Source: G963662605 sp963662605 (GTDB taxonomy: Bacteria > Bacteroidota > Ignavibacteria > Ignavibacteriales > Ignavibacteriaceae). Taken from it: DNA of 64,000 nucleotides. The notes under the pieces were generated by a model. The model had not been told where the DNA came from and searched no databases. It was given only the letters and a program-made list of their open reading frames with translations. The stretch lies in NCBI GenBank assembly GCA_963662605.1, contig OY759785.1, positions 1,922,001 to 1,986,000 of the forward strand, in the 5' to 3' direction. A program made the position numbers and the translations under genes. Below are positions 17,786 through 28,316 of the stretch, piece after piece (within the stretch, counting starts at the first letter, position 1; each line of letters begins with the position of its first letter).

Positions 17786-20700
17786 ATGAATAAAAAAAAT
17801 TCCGTAGAGCACCTACTATCAAAAACAGAAGAGATTCAATGGGCGGATCTAATATTTAACTCCTCATCGGATTCAATTTTTCTCATAAAAGTCGGCGAGA
17901 CCGGTACTTTTACCTGTATTCTGGTTAACGATGCTTTTGTAAACAGTACAAAAGTTGCACGAGAAAATTTAATCGGCAAAACCCCGGCTCAACTTCTTCC
18001 TGCCGAAGAGGCAGCGTATGCAATGGGGAAATACCGGGAAGCAATTGATAAAAAGCACTCTATCAGATATGAAGAGCGGGTGATTGTTGATGGACTGGTA
18101 GTATGGGTTCTCACAACGCTGACCCCTGTTTTTAGCCATAGTGGAATTTGCACGCATCTAATTGGGGCATCTACTGACATAACCCGCCAGAAAAATATAG
18201 AACTCGATCTCAAGAACAGTTTGGCAAAATACCGCATCTTAACCGAAAGCATGATAGATGTAGTCTGGGTTCTGGATACAGAAACCTTTTATTTTAAATA
18301 TGTTAGCCCTTCAGTGGAAAAACTTCGTGGCTACACAGCAGAAGAAGTTATGTCGGCTCCGTTTGATGCAGCTTTATTGCCGGCTGATGCACAAAATATC
18401 CGGAAAGCTGTAAAGGATGTCATAATCAAACTGAAGGCGGGGGAATTACCGTATGATGCACACTATATCAATGAAGTCCCTCAACCGTGTAAAGACGGCT
18501 CGCTAGTTTGGACAGAAGTCATTACGACCTATTATTTGAATCCCGAGACTGGTAAGATAGAAATACGTGGCGTGACTCGCGATATTACCGAGCGAAAGAA
18601 AAACGAGAACGCGATTCGGGAAAGTGAGATCCGTTGGAAAAGTGTATTTGAAAATTCAATTGACGCAATCAGCCTATTTCACGAAAACAAACTACTGTGC
18701 GCGAATCCGGCATTTGTAAAACTCCTCGGTTTTGAAATAGAAGAAAGCATCATTGGGAGCGAAGTCCTAAGATTTATAGCTCCAGGGGAACATAGTAAAG
18801 TTGTGAGCGAGATGATAAAACGCAAAAACGATTCTGGTTGTATTTCCAGTTATTTTACTCGTGCCATCAAGAGCAGTGGGGAAGAGTTTGAGATTGAAGT
18901 AAATGCTTCAACCTATTGGATCGGTGATAAACAGTATTCCATCAATATTATCCGCGATATTACCAAGAGTAAACAGATGGAAAGAAATCTGATTCATCTG
19001 CAAACACACTATCAAAAATTAATTGAAAATGCTGCTGATGGTATTGCGCTTGTCAACCTTACAGGAAATTTCCTCTATATCAGTCCTTCCTCATTAAAGA
19101 TGTTCGGCTATCGCGAAAGTGATTTTGGGAGTCTGACACCTGATGAATTGACGCACCCCGAAGACTTGCCTGAAGTATTGGGTGTTCTGCAGCAATTAAT
19201 TGCTGACCCAAAATTAAAGCCTGTCGTTCAATATAGATTTCATCATTGTGATGGAAGCTGGAAGTGGATTGAGAGCACTTTTACCAATATGCTCGCTGAA
19301 CCCACGGTCCAAGCTATCGTAATTAATTTCAGAGACATTAATGAACGCAAGTTGTACGAGCTGGAGCTGAGGAGATTGTCAACTGCCGTTGAGCAAAATC
19401 CGGCATCAATAATGATAACGGACCCCGATGGCAAAATTCAGTATGTTAATAAGGCATTTGAAAAAACTACGGGATATTCTCGTGAAGAAGTCATTGATAA
19501 AAAGCCAAATATCATGAAGTCTGATTCAACTCCGCCTGAAAAATACCGGGAATTATGGGATACTATCTTAAGCGGTCAGACCTGGCAAGGTGAACTGCTT
19601 AATAAGCGGAAAAACAATGAATTCTATTGGGAAGAGGTGGCAATTTCTCCTGTCATGGATAAGAATAACAAGATTCTCAATTTCGTTGGGGTGAAAATTG
19701 ATATTGAAGAGAAGAAACGGACTACGTTTGAGCTTCTGGCGGCTAAAGAAAAATCCGAGGAGATGAATAGGTTAAAATCCAGCTTTTTGGCAAACATGAG
19801 CCATGAGCTTCGTACTCCTATGATCGGTATTCTGGGATACTCTGAGATTCTTGAAGATTCAGATCTGAACGATGATTATAAACATTATGCTGCAATAATT
19901 AAAAAAAGTGGGAAACGTCTATTAGAAACGTTGAATCTGATTCTGGATTTGTCAAGAATTGAAGCCGGGAAACTGGAAGTCAATCTATCACTGGTAGATG
20001 TATGGATTACAATCAAAGAGATATGCCAGTTATTTGAAGGTGTTGTTGAGAAAAAAGGTCTATCTTTGCAGCTTCAGGCTTCAGATGAAAATGTGAATGC
20101 TGTATTAGATCTGACGATGCTGCGGCACATCATTAATAATCTTTTGAATAATGCGGTTAAATTTACAGATGCCGGTTCAATTACTGTTTCCATGCGTGTT
20201 GAGGCTGCTTCAGAAAATCCGCAGATTGTTATCGAGGTTTCAGATACTGGCATCGGAATCAGTGAAGAAAACCAGCGCATCATTTGGGATGAGTTCCGGC
20301 AGGTAAGTGAGGGTATGGGACGCTCATTTGAGGGTACGGGATTAGGACTCACAATTACAAAAAGATTTGTTGAAAAATTGAGGGGAAGTATCAGGGTGGA
20401 GAGTAGATTAGGCATGGGTTCAACCTTTACTGTCCGGCTTCCTTTGCATGAATTATCTGAGGTTGTGGAAGAACATAAAATAGCTGTTGAATCACCTGCG
20501 ATTCACCACAGGATTTCGCAAGACAATCCTAAGCCCTTAGTATTGTATGTTGAAGATGACCAAATATCAGTGCAGCTGGTTACATATGTACTGTCAAATA
20601 TTTGCGAGCTGGATTTTGTTTCCACACCAGCTGCAGCACTTGAAAAAGTACGAAAAAATAAATACTCCGCAATTTTAATGGATATCAATCTCGGTAAAGA

Positions 20701-20905
20701 TCAGATAAACGGTTTAGAAACAAGTATACTTATTCGACAGATAGACGGGAACAATGCGATTCCTATCGTTGCTTTAACAGCATTTGCTATGGCAGGCGAT
20801 AAAGAAGAGTTTCTTTCATCGGGCTGCACGCATTATTTGTCAAAGCCATTTACCGGAGACGAGATTAAGGATTTGATGACACACATTCTATATCCGTCAA
20901 CTTGA
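17786..20905 (+). CDS. Hybrid histidine kinase with five PAS domains and a receiver
   Basis: A 1039-residue soluble sensor kinase with no transmembrane segment. About five PAS/PAC modules cover residues 20-655, several ending in the usual DITxxK linker. The HisKA domain has the phospho-acceptor His673 in NMSHELRTP. HATPase_c (about 775-890) shows the N-box (NNLLNNAVKFT), DTGIGI and GTGLGL. A C-terminal receiver (about 915-1035) has phospho-acceptor Asp966 (MDINLG) and Lys in SKPF. The PAS stack suggests cytoplasmic sensing of redox, gas or small ligands. A GAGG ribosome site precedes the ATG. The next gene is a related kinase 63 bases downstream; no response regulator with an output domain is nearby. 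Confidence 0.92.
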   Translation: MNKKNSVEHLLSKTEEIQWADLIFNSSSDSIFLIKVGETGTFTCILVNDAFVNSTKVARENLIGKTPAQLLPAEEAAYAMGKYREAIDKKHSIRYEERVIVDGLVVWVLTTLTPVFSHSGICTHLIGASTDITRQKNIELDLKNSLAKYRILTESMIDVVWVLDTETFYFKYVSPSVEKLRGYTAEEVMSAPFDAALLPADAQNIRKAVKDVIIKLKAGELPYDAHYINEVPQPCKDGSLVWTEVITTYYLNPETGKIEIRGVTRDITERKKNENAIRESEIRWKSVFENSIDAISLFHENKLLCANPAFVKLLGFEIEESIIGSEVLRFIAPGEHSKVVSEMIKRKNDSGCISSYFTRAIKSSGEEFEIEVNASTYWIGDKQYSINIIRDITKSKQMERNLIHLQTHYQKLIENAADGIALVNLTGNFLYISPSSLKMFGYRESDFGSLTPDELTHPEDLPEVLGVLQQLIADPKLKPVVQYRFHHCDGSWKWIESTFTNMLAEPTVQAIVINFRDINERKLYELELRRLSTAVEQNPASIMITDPDGKIQYVNKAFEKTTGYSREEVIDKKPNIMKSDSTPPEKYRELWDTILSGQTWQGELLNKRKNNEFYWEEVAISPVMDKNNKILNFVGVKIDIEEKKRTTFELLAAKEKSEEMNRLKSSFLANMSHELRTPMIGILGYSEILEDSDLNDDYKHYAAIIKKSGKRLLETLNLILDLSRIEAGKLEVNLSLVDVWITIKEICQLFEGVVEKKGLSLQLQASDENVNAVLDLTMLRHIINNLLNNAVKFTDAGSITVSMRVEAASENPQIVIEVSDTGIGISEENQRIIWDEFRQVSEGMGRSFEGTGLGLTITKRFVEKLRGSIRVESRLGMGSTFTVRLPLHELSEVVEEHKIAVESPAIHHRISQDNPKPLVLYVEDDQISVQLVTYVLSNICELDFVSTPAAALEKVRKNKYSAILMDINLGKDQINGLETSILIRQIDGNNAIPIVALTAFAMAGDKEEFLSSGCTHYLSKPFTGDEIKDLMTHILYPST

Positions 20906-20968
20906 GATGCAATATTTCGTTTGACGGAATTTGATAAGCGATACGTATTGTAATGGAGAGGCAAAACT

Positions 20969-23632
20969 ATGTTTTCTTTTGAAATATTCTATTCAGTTAT
21001 TATTGGTTTTTTAACCTTTAATCTCATAGGGGCAGGTGGGCTTGCTTATAGGAATTACAACCGGAAATTCAATTTATTGTATCTATCCTTCACACTTGCA
21101 ATCATTGGCTTTTTTATATGTGATCTATTTTTTCAGACGAAGCGGGATTGTACCATCCCCGATTTTATAATTTTTGAAAAAGGTACGAATTTCTTTCTTC
21201 TTATGATAGGTATTATTCTCATTCAACTTGTTTCTGTAATCACGGGATATTCAAACAAGTTGATTAAATGGTTATATACTTTACCCCTTCTTTACTTCAT
21301 CCTCATAAATTTTATCAAGCCATTCGGATTTTATTATTCCTTCGTTGAGAGAATTGATATTGTGCCGTTGGTTATGGGTATTTTTTATAACACGCCGGTA
21401 GGTAAAACATCTCAGAATGTCATGTTTATCTCAATGTACTTTATACTACTTGGCATACTGGTGATCAAGTCCTCATTGCATAAATCTGCAAAAGGTATAA
21501 AAGGCGGGGGTATGATAATTTCCGCAGCATTTATACCGGGAATATTATTACAATTTCTTTCGGCAATTCTATTCTTGATTTCAGGAAAAATAAACCTTCC
21601 AGCGATTTTGCTGTCTGAGTTAGGTTTGTTTTATGTAACCTTGCTTCTGGGAGTAAAGAACTTCTCGGATGCTTTAGAGTTAGTCGGTGCGAAAAAGTCC
21701 TCAATTCAAAGTGAGGAGCGGTACAGGCTCTTAGCAGACCATATGACCGATACTATCTGGTTGATGGATTTGAACATGCAAACGTATTACGTGAGTCCTT
21801 CTATTGAAAAAATAAGGGGCTTTTCAAGCGAAGAAATATTTAGCATGCCCATAGAAAAGCACATGCCTGCCGCGTCATTGCAGAAAGTACTTGAAACATA
21901 TAATAGAGAGATGAACCACCTTAAACTTCATCCGGATTATTCATTTGTTGTTTCCCTTGAGCTGGAGTTTTATAAGAAAAACGGCACCACATACTGGTCC
22001 GAAAACACCTTTAGCCTTATAAGGGACAAAGACGGGAATCCGGAGGCGATTTTAGGTGAAGGACGTGACATTACTCCGAGAAAACTGGTAGAGGCCAAGA
22101 TTAAACAACTGTCAAGAGTTGTTGAGCAAAGCCCGGTTTCTATTTTGATTATTGATGCTGAAGGCACTGTATTGTATGCTAATGCTAAGGTTGCTGAAGA
22201 ATATGGCAATATGACGGGTGTGAACATTGGTGAACGTCTATACGTCTTTAATGAAAAACTTCAGGCTGAAAATGATTTGGACATTCATGCAATTCTTCAG
22301 CACAGCGTCGAGTGGCAGGGTGAAATTTCCCATATAAGAAATTCCCGAGTCAGCGTCTGGGAAGATGTATCTATATCACCAATTAAAGATGAGGAAGGCG
22401 GCTCCACTCAATTCCTGATAATAATCGAAAACATAAGCCCCCGAAAAAAACTCGAAGCTAATTTGATTTTCGAAAAAGAAAAAGCATTGGAAATGAGCCG
22501 CTTGAAATCCAGTTTCCTCGCTAATATGAGTCATGAATTGCGGACACCAATGATTGGCATTTTGGGATACAGTGAGCAGGTGATCGAAGAGACACGGGAT
22601 GAGAATATAAAATCCAATATGGAAATAATTTACAACAGTGCCAGCAGGCTCATGGATACACTTAATCTTATCTTGCATCTGTCGCGTATAGAGGCAGGCA
22701 AAATGGAGATTGAGTACTCTGCCTTTGACGTGATACGAACCATAGAGGAGGTTCTTAGATTATTCGCAAGAAATGCGGAGAAGAAATCTCTGTATCTTAG
22801 GATGGAAAGAGAAAGTGAAAAACTCGTGATTGTTTCGGACGAGAAATTGATGCGGGAAATAATCAGTAATCTTGTAAATAATGGAATTAAGTTCACAGAA
22901 CAAGGTGGGGTGCTCATTGAAGTTAAAACTGAAAGAGCGGGAAGTCATAAATGGTTAATCCTAAAAGTTTGTGATACAGGGATAGGGATTGCCCGTGAAA
23001 ATCAGCAATTGATATGGGAAGAATTTAGGCAGGTTAGTGAGGGACATAATAGAAGTTTTGAAGGAACGGGACTCGGCTTGACAATAACGAAAAAATTTGT
23101 TGAAAAGTTAAAGGGCAATATTGTTCTGGAAAGTGAGACTAATAGCGGCTCGGTATTCACTCTCAAGTTTCCGTTAATAACTGATAGTGCCTCGGAGAAT
23201 AATAATCAAAAAACTGAGAGAAGCACTGTGCAAGAAGCAAGATCTGAAATTCTGAAAATGGCTGAATTACCGAAGGTGTTATATGTTGAGGATGACTTCA
23301 TTGCAGTGCAATGGGTAACAAAAGTGTTGAAAAGCATCTGTATTATCGAATGGGTAAACAGCTCCGCTGCTGCTTTGGGAAAAGCAAAAGAGAATTTGTA
23401 CGCTGCGATATTGATGGACATTAATCTGGGACGAGGAGAAGATGGCGTGCAGACAACAAAAGCAATACGAAAACTTGAAGCATACAAGTCAATCCCAATA
23501 ATAGCGGTTACTGCGTATGTAATGGATGGCGACAAAGAGGAGTTCTTAAACGCCGGATGCTCACACTATATAGCGAAACCATTCACTTCAGCTGAAATTA
23601 AGAAATTATTGAGCGAAATAATATCAGTCTGA
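20969..23632 (+). CDS. Hybrid histidine kinase with N-terminal 7TM domain
   Basis: An 887-residue membrane sensor kinase. Residues 1 to about 225 contain seven hydrophobic segments, like histidine-kinase N-terminal 7TM receptors. Two PAS modules (about 243-372 and 372-500) follow, then HisKA with His522 (NMSHELRTP), HATPase_c (about 625-740, DTGIGI and GTGLGL), and a receiver (about 768-885) with Asp817 (MDINLG) and a C-terminal Lys in AKPF. The kinase and receiver core is strikingly similar to the preceding kinase (EFRQVSEG, RSFEGTGLGLTITK), indicating duplication with swapped input domains. GGAGAGG precedes the ATG. Probably cotranscribed with the upstream kinase. Confidence 0.92.
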   Translation: MFSFEIFYSVIIGFLTFNLIGAGGLAYRNYNRKFNLLYLSFTLAIIGFFICDLFFQTKRDCTIPDFIIFEKGTNFFLLMIGIILIQLVSVITGYSNKLIKWLYTLPLLYFILINFIKPFGFYYSFVERIDIVPLVMGIFYNTPVGKTSQNVMFISMYFILLGILVIKSSLHKSAKGIKGGGMIISAAFIPGILLQFLSAILFLISGKINLPAILLSELGLFYVTLLLGVKNFSDALELVGAKKSSIQSEERYRLLADHMTDTIWLMDLNMQTYYVSPSIEKIRGFSSEEIFSMPIEKHMPAASLQKVLETYNREMNHLKLHPDYSFVVSLELEFYKKNGTTYWSENTFSLIRDKDGNPEAILGEGRDITPRKLVEAKIKQLSRVVEQSPVSILIIDAEGTVLYANAKVAEEYGNMTGVNIGERLYVFNEKLQAENDLDIHAILQHSVEWQGEISHIRNSRVSVWEDVSISPIKDEEGGSTQFLIIIENISPRKKLEANLIFEKEKALEMSRLKSSFLANMSHELRTPMIGILGYSEQVIEETRDENIKSNMEIIYNSASRLMDTLNLILHLSRIEAGKMEIEYSAFDVIRTIEEVLRLFARNAEKKSLYLRMERESEKLVIVSDEKLMREIISNLVNNGIKFTEQGGVLIEVKTERAGSHKWLILKVCDTGIGIARENQQLIWEEFRQVSEGHNRSFEGTGLGLTITKKFVEKLKGNIVLESETNSGSVFTLKFPLITDSASENNNQKTERSTVQEARSEILKMAELPKVLYVEDDFIAVQWVTKVLKSICIIEWVNSSAAALGKAKENLYAAILMDINLGRGEDGVQTTKAIRKLEAYKSIPIIAVTAYVMDGDKEEFLNAGCSHYIAKPFTSAEIKKLLSEIISV

Positions 23633-24104
23633 AAGGACTTTGCATTGAAAAAACGCGGGAAAATTTTTCTCAAGATTTTTTTTGCGAATTTTGATGAAGA
23701 GTGCTCAAAATACGGTAACTTATTTATTTAGGTAAGGAAAAGAAAAACCTTATAAAATAAAATGTATGGCGGCAACGCCTAATAAAGACAAAAAAATATT
23801 CACGTAAAACTTAATAAAAACGGTGGGAATATTTACCCCAAGGGGATAAAACACAGAATTTTCAGAAATAATTTAAAAAATCTGAATTTTTTTTAGTTAA
23901 GGGGACACAACATTGAGCATAATCATTTTTAACTCAGGTAAGTATTTCCCTTAATAAAAATCAGCTTTCGCAATCTGCTACTTAGAAAATATGGTGAGAA
24001 AAAAATACCCACCGTGCAAACACTTCCGATGCCTTAGTTTTTAAACCTTACTTATGTAATTTTCTTCTGGTCATTTTTATTTTTCAATTTCTAAGGTAAT
24101 CTAT
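23633..24104. other. Long leader region upstream of ATP-citrate lyase
   Basis: About 470 AT-rich bases between the second kinase and aclB. No open frame of note, no clear terminator and no riboswitch fold that I can name. Short runs such as TTAAGGGGACACAAC are present. It must carry the aclBA promoter, perhaps with a long untranslated leader. Confidence 0.5.
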
Positions 24105-25373
24105 ATGCAGTTATCTGGTTTGAAATATGGGGCAAAATTATTAGAGCTTGTCGAATTCCCGGTAGCCGAATTTCTTACGGACGGAGCAACACACGATGAA
24201 ATACAAAATTTAATTGATAAGTACGGCAAGATTGTTGTCAAGCCGTCATTTAGCGGAGGAGTCGGGAAAAAGGGGAAAGCCGGCTTAGTTAAAATTGTTG
24301 ACAATCTTACGGACGCGCTAGCGGCAAAAGAGCAGCTTTATTTTGCGACACATAAATTCGGGTCGAAAGTTGTTAAAGCCAACGGCGTAACTTTCGAAGC
24401 CTTCATTTCCGCAGAATTGGAAGTATACTTTTCAATATCATCTTCAACAATTTATCGCAAGCCGATATTCACAATTTCACCGTGGGGTGGTGTTGATATT
24501 GAGACGCTAGGTCCGGATAAAATTCGCGTGAATGATATTGATCCTTTTATCGGCCTGAAAAGTTTCGATTTGACAAACCAGCTCAATGATACTAACTGCC
24601 CTGAAGAATTCATTTCCCCGTTGGTTCAGAATTTACCAAAACTTTGGGAACTGTATGACAATTACGGACTGACAACCATAGAAATTAACCCCATTCGCAT
24701 GGCGAGGGTGAATAACAAGCTTGTGCCCGTAGCTTGCGATGTTAAAGCATCATTCGATCAAGACAATCCGGCATGGAAACGTTTAATGCTCCCTAAAACG
24801 ATATTCCAGACCGATGTAACCCCATTTGAGAGTGAAATCAATCAATTAAGAACATATCAGGGGCAAAGCGATGTTCTTGAGATGAATCCGGAAGGAACGA
24901 TCATTCCTTTCATGTTCGGCGGTGGAGCAACCAGTGCAGCTACTGAAACATTGGGTGCCTCGGCGATATTCGCTTCCGATTTCGGCGGCAATCCACCCTA
25001 TGAAAAGATGTATGAAATAAGCAAAATAGTGTTCGATCACTGGCTTGATAAGGCAAACGTGTTGGTGTTAATCGGCGGTAAAGCAAATAACACCGATATT
25101 TATGTCACGTTCAAAGGAGTCTTTGATGCATTACGTGACACAGTCGCGAAGAATGGTAAAAAACCAATTTACGTGATCATCGGAAGAGGCGGTCCAAATC
25201 TGGTAAAAGGCATGTTTTATGCAAAAGATATGCTTGATACCCTCAAACTGCCATACAGGATATTCGGATTCGATACTTCAATGATTAAAGTACTGGAGTA
25301 CGCGAAGAAAATTGATACCTGGTGGGCAGCAACCGGTAAAGCAGAATACGTTGCAAAATATGGTAATGAATAG
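24105..25373 (+). CDS. aclB: ATP-citrate lyase small subunit (ATP-grasp / citrate-binding)
   Basis: A 422-residue subunit of ATP-citrate lyase, which cleaves citrate with ATP and CoA to acetyl-CoA and oxaloacetate. The N-terminal ATP-grasp part has VVKPSFSGGVGKKGKAGLV and the metal-site strand TIEINPIRM. The C-terminal citrate-binding / CoA-ligase part shows FGGGATSAATETLGA, LIGGKANNTDIYVTFKGVFDALRD, RGGPNLVKGM and a FGFDTSM strand, which align with the first third of animal ACLY (IIGGSIANFTNVAATFKGI, RRGGPNYQEGL). A TAAGGTAA ribosome site precedes the ATG. The large subunit follows 56 bases later, the same order as in Chlorobium. This marks citrate cleavage and possibly a reductive TCA cycle. 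Confidence 0.88.
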   Translation: MQLSGLKYGAKLLELVEFPVAEFLTDGATHDEIQNLIDKYGKIVVKPSFSGGVGKKGKAGLVKIVDNLTDALAAKEQLYFATHKFGSKVVKANGVTFEAFISAELEVYFSISSSTIYRKPIFTISPWGGVDIETLGPDKIRVNDIDPFIGLKSFDLTNQLNDTNCPEEFISPLVQNLPKLWELYDNYGLTTIEINPIRMARVNNKLVPVACDVKASFDQDNPAWKRLMLPKTIFQTDVTPFESEINQLRTYQGQSDVLEMNPEGTIIPFMFGGGATSAATETLGASAIFASDFGGNPPYEKMYEISKIVFDHWLDKANVLVLIGGKANNTDIYVTFKGVFDALRDTVAKNGKKPIYVIIGRGGPNLVKGMFYAKDMLDTLKLPYRIFGFDTSMIKVLEYAKKIDTWWAATGKAEYVAKYGNE

Positions 25374-25429
25374 TCTATGTTCTTTCCAATTAACACTAAC
25401 AGTTTTGAAATGAAATAAAGAAGATTATT

Positions 25430-28156
25430 ATGAGACAGTTAACAACTAAACCCTTTCCGTATTTCGTCGGTGTGCATTCTCTTGAAGAATTAGTCACAAA
25501 GAATAACCGTGTATGTATTATTAACATACTCGGAAGCGAAAGTAGAAAAGTTACCCCCGTTTCTCACGAGTATAGCGGCGGCAATATTGTTGCCGGTGTG
25601 CAATATGGTAAAAGAGGGGAGCTTGAAACTAAATTAGGCAATATCCCGATATTCAGAAGTATCCGTGATGTTAAAGAGCATGGAATTAATTTTGATATTG
25701 GTGTTGTGTATTTACCGCCATCGGCAGTTTCGCAGGCTGTCGCAGAACTCGTGAATTATAACCCGAACCTTAAACGCATCGTAGTCATTACCGAAAAAGT
25801 CGCTTCAAGGGATTCACGTAATATTCGAATGATTTGTCAGGAAGCAGGTGTTGATTTGATTGGCGCCAATTGTCTTGGCGTAGCCAATGTATGGGATCAT
25901 GTTCGAGTAGGTGGAGCATTGGGCGGTGATAATCCTGAAGAAGCTCTTAAAAAAGGTTCAATTGCCATTCACTCGAATTCCGGAAACTTCACGACAACAA
26001 TCGCTCAGTATCTGTCAACCAAAGGATTCGGACTTTCAACTGTTGTCAGTTCCGGCAAAGATATTTATATCCACTTTGCACTTCCTGAATTTTTATATGC
26101 AGCGCAAAATGATCCGAGAACGAAGGCAGTAGTTGTGTATGTTGAACCGGGCGGCTACTATGAAAAGCAGGCCATTGACTGGATAAAAGAAAGACGTTTT
26201 GGATTTAGTAAACCGATTATCGCCTGTGTTACCGGCAGATGGAAGAAAGATATTAACCGGGCCGTTGGTCATGCAGGTGCGTTGGCGGGCAGCGGTGATG
26301 ACGCGATAGCTAAGGAAGAATGGTTTGACGGTTATTTTGAAGTCGGTGTATTCGATCCGGCAAAACCGAAAGTTTCTAAAAAAGGTGTACGAGTCTCCTC
26401 CATACAGCATATCCCTGAAGCAGTTCAAGCAGTGTTTGAAAAAATTGGCGAGACACCGGACTTCAAGGCTCACGGCGATTTGTCACTGAAACCCTGGTTA
26501 GGGGATGCAAACTTCAAATTGCCACCGGAATTGGATATTCCTATTGTTGAGGCGATGGAACCTTACAATATACAGATCAAGGAAATCAACAAACAGGTCG
26601 GCGCACATTATCTCCGTCAGAATATGCAGGATAGATCAGGTGCTTCCCGGATGGATCCGAAATCACAGATTTCCGAGCTGCATGGTAAAACTGTACTTGA
26701 TCTTTCCAAACACACGATGGAAGAAAACATTTACTTTGCTTTAGCTAAAGTTATGCCTGAGCCGAGAGATATTCCGACGATTGACTTCCTTTTGAATTTA
26801 TTCCTGAAAATGGACGAAAACAGGATGAATTTAGTTGAGGTCGCAAAAGGTAACGACTGCTCTCCGAATGCATATATAGCCTCTCAGGTAGCCCTTATCG
26901 GTAATAAATCTTTACTCGCTAAAGCACGCTCGCATTCAAAATTTATTATCAATCTCATTAGAGAATTCGAATTGAACGATGAGACAACTACTTTCTCAAA
27001 AGAAGTTGATGACTTTATCAGAAAGAATGTACTGACCAAAGAAGAGCAGATGCGCAGTGAAGTATCGGATATGCTCCTTAAAGAGATAAAAAACAATAAG
27101 AAAAAATGTATCGCGATAGATGTATGTAAACACATCATTTCATTATCGGAAAAAGAAGGTCTGTCCATCCGTGATACCTATGAGTTCCTTCTCGCCTCTA
27201 TCGGTGTCTGCATTTTCTGGAAGCCGATGCTCGAAAACAGGATTTCGCGTCAGGTTGTTGAAGATTCGATCAGCTATTTCTATATCATTTCGAGAATAGT
27301 AGCATATTCGGTTATTGACAGAAAGAATAATAAATTCTGGCAGAAATTAGTCAATACGAAAATATCCAACATAAGCGCATCCTTTACCGAGAACGCGTTC
27401 AAAATACTATTTAACCGTCCGCCAACGGAAAGTGATCTGTATGAATTCAGAAGCTTGATCGGTTTGACCATAACAAACGGCCCCGGTACTATCTCTGCAA
27501 AGGGGGCAAAGGAATCTGTCAGTGCAAGAAACCACATCTCAATGGCGTATGTCGGTTTCATGTCGAATACCGGTTTCGCTCATGGTGGTAACGGATTCGA
27601 GGCAGTACAATATTTATTGGAGCAATTTGCAAAAACCGATCTGAAAGATCCGGGCTGCAAAGACCATAATATTGACCTCAAATCACTTGCTATTGAAGCT
27701 GCCAAAACATATGGCCAATACAAACAGTTGGAAAAGGAAACCGGTGACCTCAATTATCGCAGAATCCCTTGTGTTAATCATCCGATTTTTAAGGGACATG
27801 ATGTAAACATTGATCCACGCGAAAACTTTATCCGCGGTAAACTGGAAGAGCAGGGAATTTACAATATCTTCCTCGACTTCTACCACCATCTGGTGCAAGA
27901 GTTGTTCAACGAGGGTATTACCAAGAATGTTTTCTGCGTGAACGTTGATGCGGTTTTGGCAGTCATTATTCTCAAACTGGTATGGAAAGATCTGAAAGAC
28001 GGAAAGCTGACGAACAAGCAAGTTCAGGATATTGTATTTACCTTGTTCCTCTTTGGCAGAGCGATCGGAGTAACTGCCGAAATCGCGGATCATCGCGACC
28101 GCGGAACGGATATGGATTGCCGGACACCGGAGAGTAAATTATCATTTGTGCTATAA
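25430..28156 (+). CDS. aclA: ATP-citrate lyase large subunit, unusually long
   Basis: A 908-residue subunit with a CoA-binding / CoA-ligase half (about 1-340) and a citrate-synthase-like half. The phospho-His of the ligase is His281 in GHAGALAG. In the C-terminal half, FAHGGNGFEAVQYL (His718), PCVNHPIFKG (His784) and VNVDAVLAV (Asp840), then LFGRAIGVTAEIADHR, match the citryl-CoA lyase domain of ACLY (NVDGLIGVAF, LGRSMGFIGHYLDQ). The known Chlorobium subunit has about 610 residues. Here a largely helical stretch of about 200-290 residues, roughly 350-640, lies between the two catalytic parts. That insert contains Lys- and Glu-rich helices and no motif I recognise. It is cotranscribed with aclB. 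Confidence 0.85.
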   Translation: MRQLTTKPFPYFVGVHSLEELVTKNNRVCIINILGSESRKVTPVSHEYSGGNIVAGVQYGKRGELETKLGNIPIFRSIRDVKEHGINFDIGVVYLPPSAVSQAVAELVNYNPNLKRIVVITEKVASRDSRNIRMICQEAGVDLIGANCLGVANVWDHVRVGGALGGDNPEEALKKGSIAIHSNSGNFTTTIAQYLSTKGFGLSTVVSSGKDIYIHFALPEFLYAAQNDPRTKAVVVYVEPGGYYEKQAIDWIKERRFGFSKPIIACVTGRWKKDINRAVGHAGALAGSGDDAIAKEEWFDGYFEVGVFDPAKPKVSKKGVRVSSIQHIPEAVQAVFEKIGETPDFKAHGDLSLKPWLGDANFKLPPELDIPIVEAMEPYNIQIKEINKQVGAHYLRQNMQDRSGASRMDPKSQISELHGKTVLDLSKHTMEENIYFALAKVMPEPRDIPTIDFLLNLFLKMDENRMNLVEVAKGNDCSPNAYIASQVALIGNKSLLAKARSHSKFIINLIREFELNDETTTFSKEVDDFIRKNVLTKEEQMRSEVSDMLLKEIKNNKKKCIAIDVCKHIISLSEKEGLSIRDTYEFLLASIGVCIFWKPMLENRISRQVVEDSISYFYIISRIVAYSVIDRKNNKFWQKLVNTKISNISASFTENAFKILFNRPPTESDLYEFRSLIGLTITNGPGTISAKGAKESVSARNHISMAYVGFMSNTGFAHGGNGFEAVQYLLEQFAKTDLKDPGCKDHNIDLKSLAIEAAKTYGQYKQLEKETGDLNYRRIPCVNHPIFKGHDVNIDPRENFIRGKLEEQGIYNIFLDFYHHLVQELFNEGITKNVFCVNVDAVLAVIILKLVWKDLKDGKLTNKQVQDIVFTLFLFGRAIGVTAEIADHRDRGTDMDCRTPESKLSFVL

Positions 28157-28316
28157 AACATTTGGCCGTTTGACCGGAGAAAAAAAACTGTAAAAATTGA
28201 ATTTCAACTTCGTATATTTCAAATAGAACGAAAATATATCTTTTCGGAAAATGAGAGAACAGTAGTTATTTTCTTGATAATTATTGAACGCTAATTATAA
28301 TTTTCATTTGAAATAT

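Noticed and set aside
17786..23632. Kinase pair as one frameshifted gene
   Set aside because: Each has a complete input, kinase and receiver set, a separate ribosome site and a 63-base gap.
25430..28156. Large AclA as a plain citrate synthase or SucD fusion
   Set aside because: The C-terminal NVDAVLAV and FGRAIG..AEI.DHR blocks and the N-terminal CoA-ligase His follow ACLY, and the partner gene carries the ACLY citrate-binding domain.
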